From Hermodice carunculata (taxonomy: Eukaryota > Annelida > Polychaeta > Eunicida > Amphinomidae): DNA of 64,000 nucleotides. A program made the position numbers and the translations under genes. Under the pieces are notes generated by a model. The model did no database searches. It saw only the letters and a list, made by a program, of their open reading frames with translations, and was not told the origin of the DNA. Positions 1 to 10,568 of the stretch are shown here, in pieces (the stretch's first letter is position 1; each line of letters starts with the position of its first letter). The DNA lies in the NCBI GenBank assembly GCA_964020975.1, contig OZ026628.1, positions 62,321,883-62,385,882 on the forward strand, read 5' to 3'.

Positions 1-1650
1 GGGGGCCCTGAGGCACCAACATATGTCATGTAGGTTAATACATCCGAATTAAGTGCTTCTGCATTTTCTGAACCCAAATTGGGTGTCATGTACCGCATTC
101 TCGGCTCGCAGACATAATTCGATAAATTTGGAATGTATGGAACACAACATGATAAGTCAGTAGTTACCTTGGCTATTGAGATCAAAGTGTGATTTTTACA
201 ATAGGTGAAATAGTGCTAGTCCATAGTACTTCAGGTACAGCCTTAAACGCTACCATACAAGTATATAGCGATGCGAGATGAGATCAGAATGAGGCTAGGC
301 TGCCACACTTTATGTACCAAAATTTGGGAAACGGTGTTTTAGTGTTATTTTTCTTGGGGCTGCATAAATAGGGGCATTTAAAACAAAAAAGATATGTTTT
401 CAAATGGGCCATGACAATCACAGGCAGGAGATAGATCATTTATCTTGTGTATTTTTTTTTTCTTTTTCATCTTGAAGCGATTATATCCGTTTTTGATTAC
501 AACACCTAATGTTTGTTGGTTTCATCTAATTTGGATGCCTCTCAAACTTTCTTTAGGAGTGAACTAAGTTCTATTTTTTCCGTTTATCAGCCAAGTGAAG
601 GAGACTGGAAAAAATTCGGAATTACAATCATCTGGAAAAAGTAACATAAACACAAATCAAAGTGGGTACATTCTTGCTATTTCCAGCTAAAACATGCATT
701 TTATTACCATTTTAACTACTTTCAATTTATTGTATATTAACCCCATTTGCGTTACATGGTGTATTGATGTCACAGTAACCAGTAAAACTTTGTAAAAGGA
801 GAGCAGTTGTAAAACTCACTTTCGTACTGTGTTTAAGAATGTGTGTATAAAGCCATTTCTTTTTGGGTACATAAACTTTTCTTGCATACATGTATATTTT
901 AAAATTGTTGTTTGATTTAGTACAGAGGGGGCGAGGCATTTTTTTTCCAAATTTTAAACTTATGAGAGGAGAGAGTAAACCTGAAAAGACTAAGTGGTGG
1001 TAAAAAAAAACTTTTAACTCTTTCAGTGCCACATTTTGGTCTAATGCCAAAGAGCGTCGAGAAAAGCTATTCACCTGGAGCTCTATATTTTGTGTAACTA
1101 CAGGTATTTTGACACTTGGATGAAAGGTCTTTTTACACGGAACATGAATCTAGTACCCTTGTAATTAAGAACGGATTCGTTACAGTTAATTCAACTTCAG
1201 TCACAGTGCACACTGAAAGAGTCGAACTAAATTCCACAAGTTTTTCAGAAAACATATTTAAAGCCATTCATTGCTGGCCTGTTACATGTTATTGTCCAAT
1301 AGTAAATATGGTTTGCTGATCAAGCAGGATTCGAAAAAGACCACCAGCTTCCTTTATTTGGAATTTGTGATTGAAAAGTGATGGTGACAAACTACACCCC
1401 ATTGCTGGGTACCTCTTGTATCGATTATTTGGAAGAGCAGGTCAGCGATAATGTCTGAAGTGTTCCAATATCATGTTTTGTGCACACTGTGCTTTAACAT
1501 GCATTACTGAAATGAGAGGATTGAATTCACGTTTGCAACGTGTGTTAAATTACATTTTTAATATTATTATACCTCAAATAGAGATAAAGGATTGTGATTG
1601 GCTGTTAAGGCTTAGACAACTATGACTGTCCCCTGACATCCACATAAATC
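1..1650. other. No recognisable gene; AT-rich unique-looking DNA
   Basis: Short open stretches occur on both strands (for example 727-1074 minus and 1116-1319 plus) but none shows a domain, a repeated motif or a convincing splice context. I see no transposon ends here. It is best read as intergenic or intronic DNA. Confidence 0.5.
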
Positions 1651-1657
1651 TTCAGTG

Positions 1658-1717
1658 GAGGGTGACAATAGTAATGTCCCATGTTTGCTGCAGGGAGACA
1701 TCACTATTGTCACCCTC
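1658..1717 (+). repeat. Near-perfect 23-25 bp inverted repeat (hairpin)
   Basis: The left arm 1658-1680 begins GAGGGTGACAATAGT. The right arm 1693-1717 is its reverse complement apart from one A/G change and two extra bases. The loop is 12 bases (1681-1692). In RNA this would be a stem of about 23 bp in 60 nt, about the size of a small pre-miRNA, but it could also be a tiny palindromic transposon remnant. No function can be assigned from sequence alone. Confidence 0.75.
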
Positions 1718-1938
1718 TTCATTCCGACGCAGGCGCTTTAATGTCGTCATGCCTGGTGGTGTGCACAGGAATCAGCCTATGACGTGACCCCTGCCCGCGC
1801 GTGAAGCAGGCAAACAAGGAAGGCTGCAATGTGAGAAGGCAGCAAGAACGGCCACCACGAAAAGATTTGGTCGTGCTGGTGAATACTATAAAGCTATGTT
1901 TTTGTGTTATTTATTATGATTTTCGGTATAATAAATCG

Positions 1939-2043
1939 ATTATTGCCTTCTCAGGAGGAGAACAGCGAGAATGTCACCCTTCAGGAGGTTGTCTTTCCTC
2001 AGGTAGACAATTCTGGCTGTTCCCCTCCTAAAAAGGCAATAAT
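1939..2043 (+). repeat. 105-bp imperfect palindrome with about 45-bp arms
   Basis: The left arm (about 1939-1985) and the right arm (about 1998-2043) are reverse complements over most of their length. Outer bases ATTATTGCC match GGCAATAAT, and inner blocks such as AGGAGGAGAACAGC match GCTGTTCCCCTCCT. A loop of about 8-12 bases lies near 1989-1998. The shape suits a pre-miRNA-like hairpin or a small foldback or MITE remnant. It lies just downstream of a locally CpG-richer stretch (about 1725-1810). An open frame over 1801-2031 crosses it but has no known motif. Confidence 0.7.
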
Positions 2044-2625
2044 TGCTCAATGTTGAGCGTTTCTTACTCTGGAGCGAGACCTTGTTCTAACGACAAAATC
2101 TTGCACCAGTGTCCAGAGGTACCATTTAACTCATTGCAATAGGTTTTACTACCATCATTATTATGATACATGTTTTGAACCGGTGATTACCTATGAACAT
2201 GAGTCTACTTATATTCATGAAAATTCATATAATTTTATGATATGTATTTCTGATTTTGTATTCATCTACACATAATTTTATTATTGTTATGAGCGTCCAT
2301 GTGTCAACAGAATTGCATTCTGAAAATGGATTCCTAAGTAAACATGTGAACTTGTAAACTTGAATTTCCTTCTCGCTTGGTTGATGACGTTGTCCAGGAT
2401 GGAGAGTCTATTGGGAGATTAGATATTGTCGGGCTATGGGAGGTTGGTTTGAATTTTTCTGAAACAAACATTTTGCAGAGCTGAAGTGACAATCCAAGTC
2501 CATATACACATAATGTAACCATACATCGGGGGAACTGGGTTAGGGAATGACTAGATGTTTCAGATAGAATGACCTAGATAGTAGAAAAATTAAGTGACCA
2601 CGGTTTGGTGACTTCCATCCACAAA

Positions 2626-2778
2626 ATCTGAATCAATTCTGCAAGAACCAATTTGGTCGACATTCAATATTAATGTATGCTCTAATGCTTTGTATAATTA
2701 CCGATGGTCACTTACAAATGGACCCACTCTGTGCAGTTGCTTTTTCACTCCTAAATTCGGGAAAGACAATTGTACAGG
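2626..2778 (+). CDS. Candidate exon, paralogue of 25.9 kb (unknown protein)
   Basis: An open frame contains the peptide INVCSNALY and ends at a GT donor (2779-2784, GTAAGT). The paralogous frame at 25.9 kb has the same nine residues. The three base changes between the copies within those codons are all at silent third positions, and the donor is also conserved. That pattern suggests a coding exon under past constraint. The rest of the exon is diverged, the acceptor and other exons were not found, and I do not recognise the protein. Chance conservation in a repeat is the main alternative. Confidence 0.3.
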
Positions 2779-3495
2779 GTAAGTCTTCTTGACTGTATAC
2801 ATTAAACATCGATAGCAACCCTTAAATAAAGGTTTGGAAGGTAAATATGTATTTATATAATATTATGAGCAAGTCGGAACAACATGAGTCACAAATTACC
2901 TTAACCAATTTGGAGAAAAAAATAGATCGTCAAATGCATGTATATGTATATATATTTCGCTAGCATGCACTGCCTGGTAGGGCTATTTCGGTAAGTTACA
3001 TTTACTCTTCAGAGAAAGCTTATGCCAAATAGCGGTCATTTCCCTTTACTTCCATATTGTACAAACAGTAGTGTTCTCATAGTGGGCACAACGAGGTGAT
3101 ACTTTGCTTCCAACACTTGTACGGTCAGTTTTGGCATCTCTAAAATGAGTACATGTTTTCAACATAGACTGTCTGCTCCTTTGTAAAATGAATGGACATA
3201 CAGTGGGACATAGTCATTGATACTGGTAGAGACATATATTTGTGAAAGGTATTCCTGCCCAGATTTACAAAGTAGCATTGAAGACATACTCATTCCTTTG
3301 TAGGTATTTGATGCATAAAATTTGCAATGATAAATTGCTGTTCACTGTATCTTTACAAGCCGAGTTGTTGTTACAACAAAAGGGCCGAGATATTGGGAAA
3401 CCCAATCCTGAGTACTGTATATAACATGTAGAACCACATAGTTGATTAGCTGTTTCCGTGCGTATGACGAATCTTAGTGAATATTATATGGAAAC

Positions 3496-3566
3496 ATACA
3501 CACATACATACATACATACATACATACATACATACATACATACATACATACATACATACATACATT
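3496..3566 (+). repeat. (CATA)n microsatellite
   Basis: About 17 uninterrupted tetranucleotide units. The same unit recurs at 39.8 and 40.0 kb. Confidence 0.95.
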
Positions 3567-3855
3567 GTCCTTAGAAATATTTTCGAACCATAAATGAGAA
3601 CATCGCATAATCCAGACAGCTTCAATAGTTTAATTTTTGACTATTTTTTCATGATTTTACATTTTTGGGGAATAGGCACCTTCATATGTGTACATGCCTA
3701 AAACTGATAAAGCTTAAAATACAAGTATATGAGCACTCTCCGGTCTGCACACCCTACTCTATGCTGTGCTAAGTTTCACTTTGCAAAGAGAGCAACTGGA
3801 AGATTCAATGTATATACGTAGGAAAAGCTGCGGTTATTTTTATTAGCGTGTATTA

Positions 3856-3955
3856 ACAAACATGAACGTAGCATGCACTCTTATACTAACGGAAGCCTTC
3901 ATATTCACAAACATGAACATAAAGTGCACTCTTATACTAACAGAAGCCTTCATTA
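3856..3955 (+). repeat. Tandem duplication, about 52-bp unit, two copies
   Basis: The phrase ACAAACATGAAC followed by a run ending CTTATACTAAC and GAAGCCTTCAT occurs twice in direct succession with a few substitutions. It lies inside the first duplicated block. The counterpart near 26.97 kb shows a single diverged copy. Confidence 0.85.
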
Positions 3956-4990
3956 CGTGACTGGCTATAGTCCCATCAAGTTGAAGCAATCAGTGCTTGA
4001 GGTGCTACCTTTGTTGGGTAGTTTTTTTTAGATCTCATATTTTGCGTTGGCTAAGTAGCTATAAAGATGATCCTAGGAACGTGTTGCTACTGGTTTGAAC
4101 TTTCCAGTGCCCGAGAGGCCCGCGAGTCAGGTGGAGGGGAGAAAAAAAGTGTTTTTGTGAAATATGTTAAGTCAAATAGTAAATATGGTTGACAAGTTGA
4201 ACTACGTCTTATTATAAATGAAAAAATTTCAAACTATTACAGGAAAACAGTTATACTTACAGTTACCTTTAGGAACATTTAAATCTTGAACATTTAAATG
4301 TCCTTTCAAAAATACTTCTGGAAACCAACTTGAAATGTGACTGCTATCCTTACAAATTTTGACTATTGTAATGCATTTTGACTACGTTTTAATGATTTCA
4401 GGCCTAATGTCACTTGCTTCTGGCTGATGTTTAACATTTGAACCAATGTACTTACTATATTTGGAAATTCAAACACTTTTCTTTTTGAAATACTCTTAGT
4501 TTATCTCCTTTAAAACAACATCATGTCTTTAACTACATGCCTAAAACACATCGAATTATATAATCATGTTGTTTAGATTCTTATTGATGGTCATTTTAGG
4601 CCTAGAGGGCTTTTCTGATGGATTGATGTTGGTGTTGGTGTCGCTTTGTGGACTTATATGGATGATGATCATTGTTGAGATGGTGGTTGCAAGTAGTACC
4701 TTTTTAAATACTGAATTTTATTGACATTTTCAACAAGTTAAGAAGCTCCGCTTACAAATTCCCTGATGTGATGCAAATTTTGGTCCCTTTTCATAAATTG
4801 TATGGTCCTGTATGTGCATGAATGATACAACTGTTCAAGCCAATTTACTGAAATAGGCCTATAATTTCAAACTAAACTTTTTGCATTCTGTCATGTGAAA
4901 ACTAAATAAGGTTTTTTCCCCTCTATGGACCTTTGTACTTACGTTTTGGTCTTTTTTGGGTAAATACGAACTATAAATTTATATGTTTCA

Positions 4991-5086
4991 GCTATACATA
5001 CCAAGGAACATTGCCTTTGGTCGGAATTGACTTGGATTTGTTTTGTTAGGACTACGGTTTGGATATGGTAATGACACTGTCTAATT
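4991..5086 (+). repeat. 96-bp dispersed repeat, copy 1
   Basis: It differs from 60979-61074 at only about five positions by eye. It carries no evident coding frame or terminal inverted repeat. At 60.98 kb the matching unit interrupts a longer repeat family, so it behaves like a small mobile or gene-converted unit. Confidence 0.85.
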
Positions 5087-5269
5087 GCATGACTTGCATT
5101 CGCAAATCCCAATATCAGATAGTTCTACACCTCAAATTTGTAAAAGAATAAGGCAAATGCAATGTACATAAAATGTGTATAAGTACATCAACCACAGACT
5201 CCAGCAGCTAGGAAAACCCCCCCATCAAAATTAGACACTTTATGCAGAAAAATTCAAATCAATTCCGAC

Positions 5270-5385
5270 ATGTGACAGGCAATGATAGAAATTTGTATAT
5301 TCAATTCAATCCACTCAAGCCGACGTGTGACTGGCAATAAAAGAAATTCCATTCTAATTTTCATATCAATTCACTCGAGCGTAGA
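5270..5385 (+). repeat. Imperfect tandem pair, about 63-bp unit
   Basis: Two adjacent versions share the core CGAC(A/G)TGTGAC(A/T)GGCAAT followed by a purine-rich stretch ending GAAATT. A third, partial echo follows. No function is evident. Confidence 0.6.
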
Positions 5386-5534
5386 ATTGAAACTAGACAA
5401 ATGGGCCTAAGCCTTTATCCAAAGACTGAAGGTGCAACATTCAAATAACAATTTGTTTTGGCCAAATATTACTGTACTTTTAAAAGTTAGAGAATATGAA
5501 CTGTGTGACGCAAATGTTTTAAATATATTTTTAA

Positions 5535-5562
5535 TTAATAAGTAAATAAATAAATGAATGCA

Positions 5563-5593
<31 letters not shown>

Positions 5594-5622
5594 ATGGATG
5601 GATGGATAAATACATGGATAGA

Positions 5623-5653
<31 letters not shown>

Positions 5654-5706
5654 GCAGACATACAGACAGACAAACAAACAAACAAACAAACAAATAAATA
5701 AATAAA
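5535..5706 (+). repeat. Compound tetranucleotide microsatellite
   Basis: Successive AAAT, GGAT, GATA, GACA and AAAC runs. The long leucine, phenylalanine, cysteine and valine-rich minus-strand frames here are by-products of the repeat. Confidence 0.95.
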
Positions 5707-6559
5707 TAGATACACTCATCATCAAGCGTAGTTTGAAAATGCATCAAGATGGTACTTAATTGAGCAAAATGGATTGTAAACTTTGGAAGAATATACCATG
5801 TCAGCACCTAAACGCATGTGATTGAAAGGACGAACATTTTTTCAGTGATAATTTGTAATATATCTTTTCTGGGGCTACACTTCAGCTCAGGGCATATCCA
5901 CAAAAGTTATGGGTGGACCGGGAGCTGACTTGCTTGTTTGAGAGTGACTTTGTAGTCCATGGAAAAGGTAGAATAATGAGCATGGCTATATTTTCCTAGA
6001 CATATCAAAGTTATTATCAAATTCTGCCATGGGCACAGACAAAAAGTAAACAAAAGCACTAGTTCTTGAGTCCTGTCATATGCCTGAGTTATGCATAGGA
6101 GCATAGAGGTATGCACCATCAATGGAGCTATCTTCGAGGACATCATTCATTCCAATTCTTAGTTCATTGTGCCTGAAAAAAAACTTTTGCTGCCTACTTC
6201 CACTGCACTGGTAAACATTGAATAAACAAGAATTGATGATAACTAACATTGTCTTGCCATCATTGAGTTTGCTTTAATTAAGGCTTCTGTAATTGTGTAT
6301 ATGCAGTGTGTGTTCCTATTACTTTTATCTGTCCATCAGGTTATTATCTCCATGATAAAACTAAATGATAAACCGATGTATAATTTGTGATAAGAGGTGC
6401 ATGCCTGAAAAAAAATTAGTGCATTCTCTTTATCATATCCAAAAGCAACTGCAGAGGAAAACGGAATTTTTATTTTAATACTAAAGAAAACACAATCCGG
6501 ATACCTGAATTATCAGTGAAAAAGAGACAAAACAACAAAACATTAAAGAGACAACTGCA

Positions 6560-6815
6560 CTTGATTTGGTGCCAGCGACATCAGCTGTAGGAGCACCAGA
6601 TGCCTGTCGGGAATCTAGACCATATGATGATCAGCTAATGCAAGAAAAATCTACGGGAAATATAGAAGAGTCACCTGCTTTTTAGATGAGACCCCCCACC
6701 ATCAACTACAATATCACTAGATTTCTGCCAAGAATCCACACGATCAGAGGATAAACCAATGCAACCGAAAGCCACAGTGAGCATATCAGAGCCACTTGCT
6801 TGCACATTGGCAGAG
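6560..6815 (+). other. Coding-like internal duplication (two units of about 137 bp)
   Basis: Two successive stretches, about 6580-6680 and 6700-6815, resemble each other when translated in related frames. The shared pattern is D-C-(R/Q)-E-S-R followed by a Gln/Lys-rich segment and E-(S/P). Stops separate them, and the DNA match is weaker than the peptide match. This could be a decayed repeat-containing exon. I do not recognise it. Confidence 0.25.
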
Positions 6816-6891
6816 TGATTTCGGCCACATTAACACCAGTTAACTGTAAAAGATCCAGAACACAGCATGGAGGAGAGTAAGAAACAAAGAC

Positions 6892-6894
<3 letters not shown>

Positions 6895-6945
<51 letters not shown>

Positions 6946-6966
6946 AGAGAGACACACACACAACAA
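6895..6966 (+). repeat. (CA)n with short (GA)n microsatellite
   Basis: A dinucleotide run with an interrupted AG segment. The cysteine/valine and threonine/histidine frames over it are artefacts. Confidence 0.95.
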
Positions 6967-6969
6967 GAA

Positions 6970-9180
6970 AAAAAAAACAGGCGGCAGCTATGTACCTGAA
7001 ATTTAGAGCCAACTGTGGTAATGTTATGGGCCAATTCGATCATATCTAAACAGGTTTCGGGTTTTATGAAACTAGTTTCATAACTTTCACCCAGATAAAC
7101 AAATGAAAAGTTTACCAAAATACTGTGAAACTCTACTTTGAAACTACAAAGCACACTTTTGACCTTGTGCTTCCATATTTGTTTTGTGGCCTCCCTAGGT
7201 GGCTGAAAGAAGAGATGGATGGTTACCTGTACCTGTTATGAAACAAAAACCAAGAAAACAGCTTCAGACCTGTTTCAGCGTTTTTGGAAAATTATTTTGG
7301 TAACCTGCATAAACGAATGGATGGTTTTGGAAAAAGGTTTTGGTTTCGCTGGGGTTTCCGTATAATTGAAATGGCCCATAGTATGTCATGGACAGTCATC
7401 CGTACCACATGGTGGACACACGCATGTAGCTGCACTGACAGCAGAAAAGAGACAGCTACGTTTGCAACTTATAAGAAGCATTTACAACAACACCTTTTTG
7501 CGTTGAAGTTCAAAAATACAGGGTATACTTCCAGCAGCAGCATCTTCTCTAGGGCAGGCTAATAAGCTTAAATCGTCTCCACATTTCACAGAGCCAGCGC
7601 AAGCATTTACCTCATTGAAAGTACCAAGGGCACAATTCTGTCTGATAACAGCTAAGTTCACAATGATAATGGATTCCAGCAATATTTCATTATCATAGAT
7701 GCCCTGGACAAATCTTGGCTGTTACCACAGGGATTATATAACACTGATTGTTGACTGAATGGTCCATGGAAAGGGCTTCTTTGTGAAAAATAATTTATTG
7801 AAATAGGCCATAAGAGAGAGAAGTAATGTCAATAATGCACGTTGACACCATAGATGTTCTATGGTATAGAATCCTGGTATATGATGCAAATCATTGTTTC
7901 ATGTGTAATTTCGAGTGAGGATTGAGGATATTGCATATTGTAAGCATTTTTGGATTACCATAATGTATTCGATGCAAATTTTGGATGTTGGTTTTGGTAT
8001 AGCCTTTAATATTTTTGACACGTTGGTCCCCCATTATTACATGGATAAGGGTGGCTGGATGCACGCTTATAGCACTTACGATGATGAAAACCATTTGTTC
8101 CAACCCTCCTAAGTATGGTAAATATACCAAGTACCTTTCATTTCACAAAGACTATTTCAAATAAATCCTGGATGTCGACAGAGACCTCATAACAAATCGC
8201 ACCCGCCCCCTCCCCCCAATTATCATCATACATATGGAACATCTTTGCTGCGGTACCAGATAATGTAAATTTCTGGCATGACATTTGATTGGTGATTTTG
8301 ATTAAAGTATACTTACTGTGTTACACGTTGAAGCAATTATTTATGACCTTCGTTAGCATTAACATGAACATCCCTACACAGCAGTTTAGTCAATAAACCA
8401 CCTCACCCTGATCAAATTGCAACAAAAAGGTTTCTCACTGGATTTCATTCTTGATTGGTGTGCCAAGCAACAGAAAAAAGCCTACCAAGATTTGGTAACT
8501 GGAAAAGGGTTAAAATCTGTGTCCTTTTCAAAATGGCCGCCACTGGGCTTATATATCACTAAAATTGCCATAACCCCATCAAAATTGTCATTGAAACACA
8601 ATTCAATGCTTTTTTCTCGCCATTTTTGTGTTTCAGGTGAAACAATTTATCAGATCCTAATTTTATTGACACCAGTGGATTCTTCCCTCATAAAAACCAT
8701 GAACTAGAGCCGTTATATATAAATTAATTTGTGTAGGGTTATATGGTTATATGTCATAAATTGATCTGAATAATTCAATTTGCAGGTGCCATAAGTTTCA
8801 TTTTTTTTACCAATCTATTTCTTTAACTCTCAAATTAAATAGTTTGGTCCCACCCCTTGTAAGATAATCTGGTTATATAAGGCTCAGCTTGTTTTTGTAG
8901 CAATGTTTCTTATTTCGGCTAGTTCTTACATTTTAAAAATTGTTCCTTGAAGCCTCTTCAGCAATCGTGACATTTTACTCATATACCGATAATGCAGCAC
9001 TTTGCGATTAAATATTCAAAGTCACAATGTCTATTTCAAACCCTTCCTCGTCAACTGAAATTGGGTCAAACGCTTTCATGTGTATGTGCTATGTCGACAA
9101 AAAGTTAGGACCTAGAGCACAGCAATCCCAAACGGTTCACCTTCCAACATATTTGCCATTCACAGCTAAAATACAAGCAG
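6970..9180. other. No gene recognised; mixed AT-rich DNA
   Basis: Open frames of 60-100 codons exist (for example 7284-7562 plus, 7891-8130 minus, 8417-8707 plus) but show no domain. The 7150-7690 portion is somewhat richer in GC and may be a decayed repeat, though no family was identifiable. A short C-rich run lies near 8200-8218. Confidence 0.4.
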
Positions 9181-9189
9181 TCAATCTGA

Positions 9190-9520
9190 ATGGCATTTTT
9201 AATTCTATCCAACTCTGGTCGGCTTTAGGGAAAAGTGTTCAAATAGGCAAAATTACACAAACAGGATACTCTATAAGAATATTTAAAGAGATGAAAGCTC
9301 AATGTCGAAAGTATGACACGTACAACACATGAAGTCACGAATGAATATCAAGTCATAAAAAAAGTACAAGTACTGTATTGTCCTTCATGTCTGGCGATAT
9401 ACGACTGATTATCAATTTGTGATCTATAAACACCAGCTCTTTCCGTGCCTTGTGATAAGAACATGGCATGTTTGCATTTAAAATTATATTCATGTCCACT
9501 TGATACTTTTTGAGTAAGTA
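9190..9520 (+). repeat. Dispersed repeat shared with 51 kb, copy 1
   Basis: Colinear similarity with about 51070-51485. Both contain a block around ACAGGATA-TC-ATAAGAATATT and, further on, TTTGTGATCTATA followed by a CATGGCA segment. Both copies are followed within about 60 bases by a (TA)n tract, as if the repeat ended in or attracted that microsatellite. An open frame at 9027-9332 overlaps but is not conserved at 51 kb. Confidence 0.65.
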
Positions 9521-9557
9521 TTTAAAATTTCATGTAACGCTTGTATACCCCAGCCGA

Positions 9558-9673
<116 letters not shown>

Positions 9674-9675
9674 AT

Positions 9676-9765
9676 AGTAAAACCTCATTATAATGGCGCA
9701 ATCTGTTCCCTGAAATTCAGTCAGATAACTGAATGTGTCAGATAAATCAATCACATAGCATGACA
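9676..9765 (+). mobile_element. Possible pogo/Tigger-type transposon end
   Basis: The sequence AGTAAAACCTCATTATAATG directly after TA resembles terminal repeats of pogo/Tigger elements, which insert at TA and often begin with an (A/C)AGTAAAACCTCGTTATAA-like motif. No matching opposite terminus is visible in the window, so this would be a single surviving end. The family assignment is from memory and weak. Confidence 0.3.
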
Positions 9766-10090
9766 TCTTCAGATTAACAGAAGTGTACAGCTTCCCCGTA
9801 CATTCAACGTTACAGGTTTACAACTTCAATACACATATATTAAAAAAACCTGGACACTTAAAATGCAATAACAATAATATAACGTTCTTTTTCAATCCAT
9901 GTACCATGCATCTCTTCAACTTTATACTAGGAAATGGGCTATTTATGTGGAAAAAAAATAAGCACACAAATTATTTTTGGGTTTTTAAGAGGGAGGCATG
10001 TGAGTAGATTCAGATTTGAAAAATCCCCATTAGTCCGCCTTGGGCAAACTATTTTGTGCAAGATTCAATTTTCACCTATTGTGATGCTTT

Positions 10091-10381
10091 TTGGCAATAA
10101 TAATGAAGAATAAAATTAGGGGTTACTTGACAGAATTTTATATAATGTTTGGATTTTTCAATGAGCCAAACAGGTGTGCTCTGAACAATTGTTTACTGCA
10201 AGCAAAATATTTATTCACTGTTGTGTTTGCAAAAAAAGAAAGAGTCTCATTTCGAGCCTTTCTTCGGTATTTAAGAAATAAGCTCAACGCTGAACAACAT
10301 ATTATGTATAACAGGAATCAGCAAGAAGTCTTTGCATCTCGATGGAATTTGGTAGCTCAGACTTTATCCATTGTATATTGA
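10091..10381 (+). pseudogene. LINE ORF2 C-terminal fragment (candidate)
   Basis: The 96-residue frame contains F-G-F-F-N-E-P, then N-N-C-L-L-Q-A-K-Y, then the spaced pattern RVSFRAFLRYLRNKL and a terminal R-W. This is the layout of the last conserved segment of several non-LTR reverse transcriptase ORFs (hydrophobic NxLLLxAKxxI, PSFxxFxxxL, then KW). It is followed by AATAAA at about 10388 and again at about 10411, as expected for a 3' end. Upstream RT motifs are not visible, so this looks like a 5'-truncated LINE copy. The assignment rests on motif layout only. Confidence 0.45.
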
Positions 10382-10568
10382 AAGGCCAATAAAATATTAT
10401 TTGAAAAACAATAAAATAGGGGTTACTGGTTGAAAAATATTCAAATTAGCACCCATGTGAGATAAAATAAGTAATGAAATTGACTTTATACATAGAAATA
10501 AACATTTTGTAATGTACGATGTTATTTTGATTACCTTTAAATTACACGAATTCATTTCTGGTCCAATG

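Larger units (their letters stand above)
2600..6250 (+). repeat. Diverged duplicated block, copy 1
   Basis: Many colinear islands match 25.87-28.54 kb in the same orientation. Matching pairs are 2660-2780 with 25905-26020, 3040-3080 with 26290-26330, 3770-4020 with 26870-27080, and 5880-6040 with 28150-28310. Between islands the copies have drifted and acquired different microsatellites at the same relative place. This is an old segmental or tandem gene duplication, or two copies of a long repeat. One island keeps a reading frame (see the exon candidate entries). Confidence 0.75.

Noticed and set aside
5407-5807. Long minus-strand frames rich in Leu, Phe, Cys and Val, looking like membrane proteins
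   Set aside because: They are translations of tetranucleotide microsatellites in three frames. The same applies at 57.68-57.93 kb and 6.7-7.15 kb.
10108-10432. Two copies of AAAAT(T)AGGGGTTACT as a target duplication
   Set aside because: They lie inside the LINE-like frame and after its end, not at plausible element borders. Probably coincidence.
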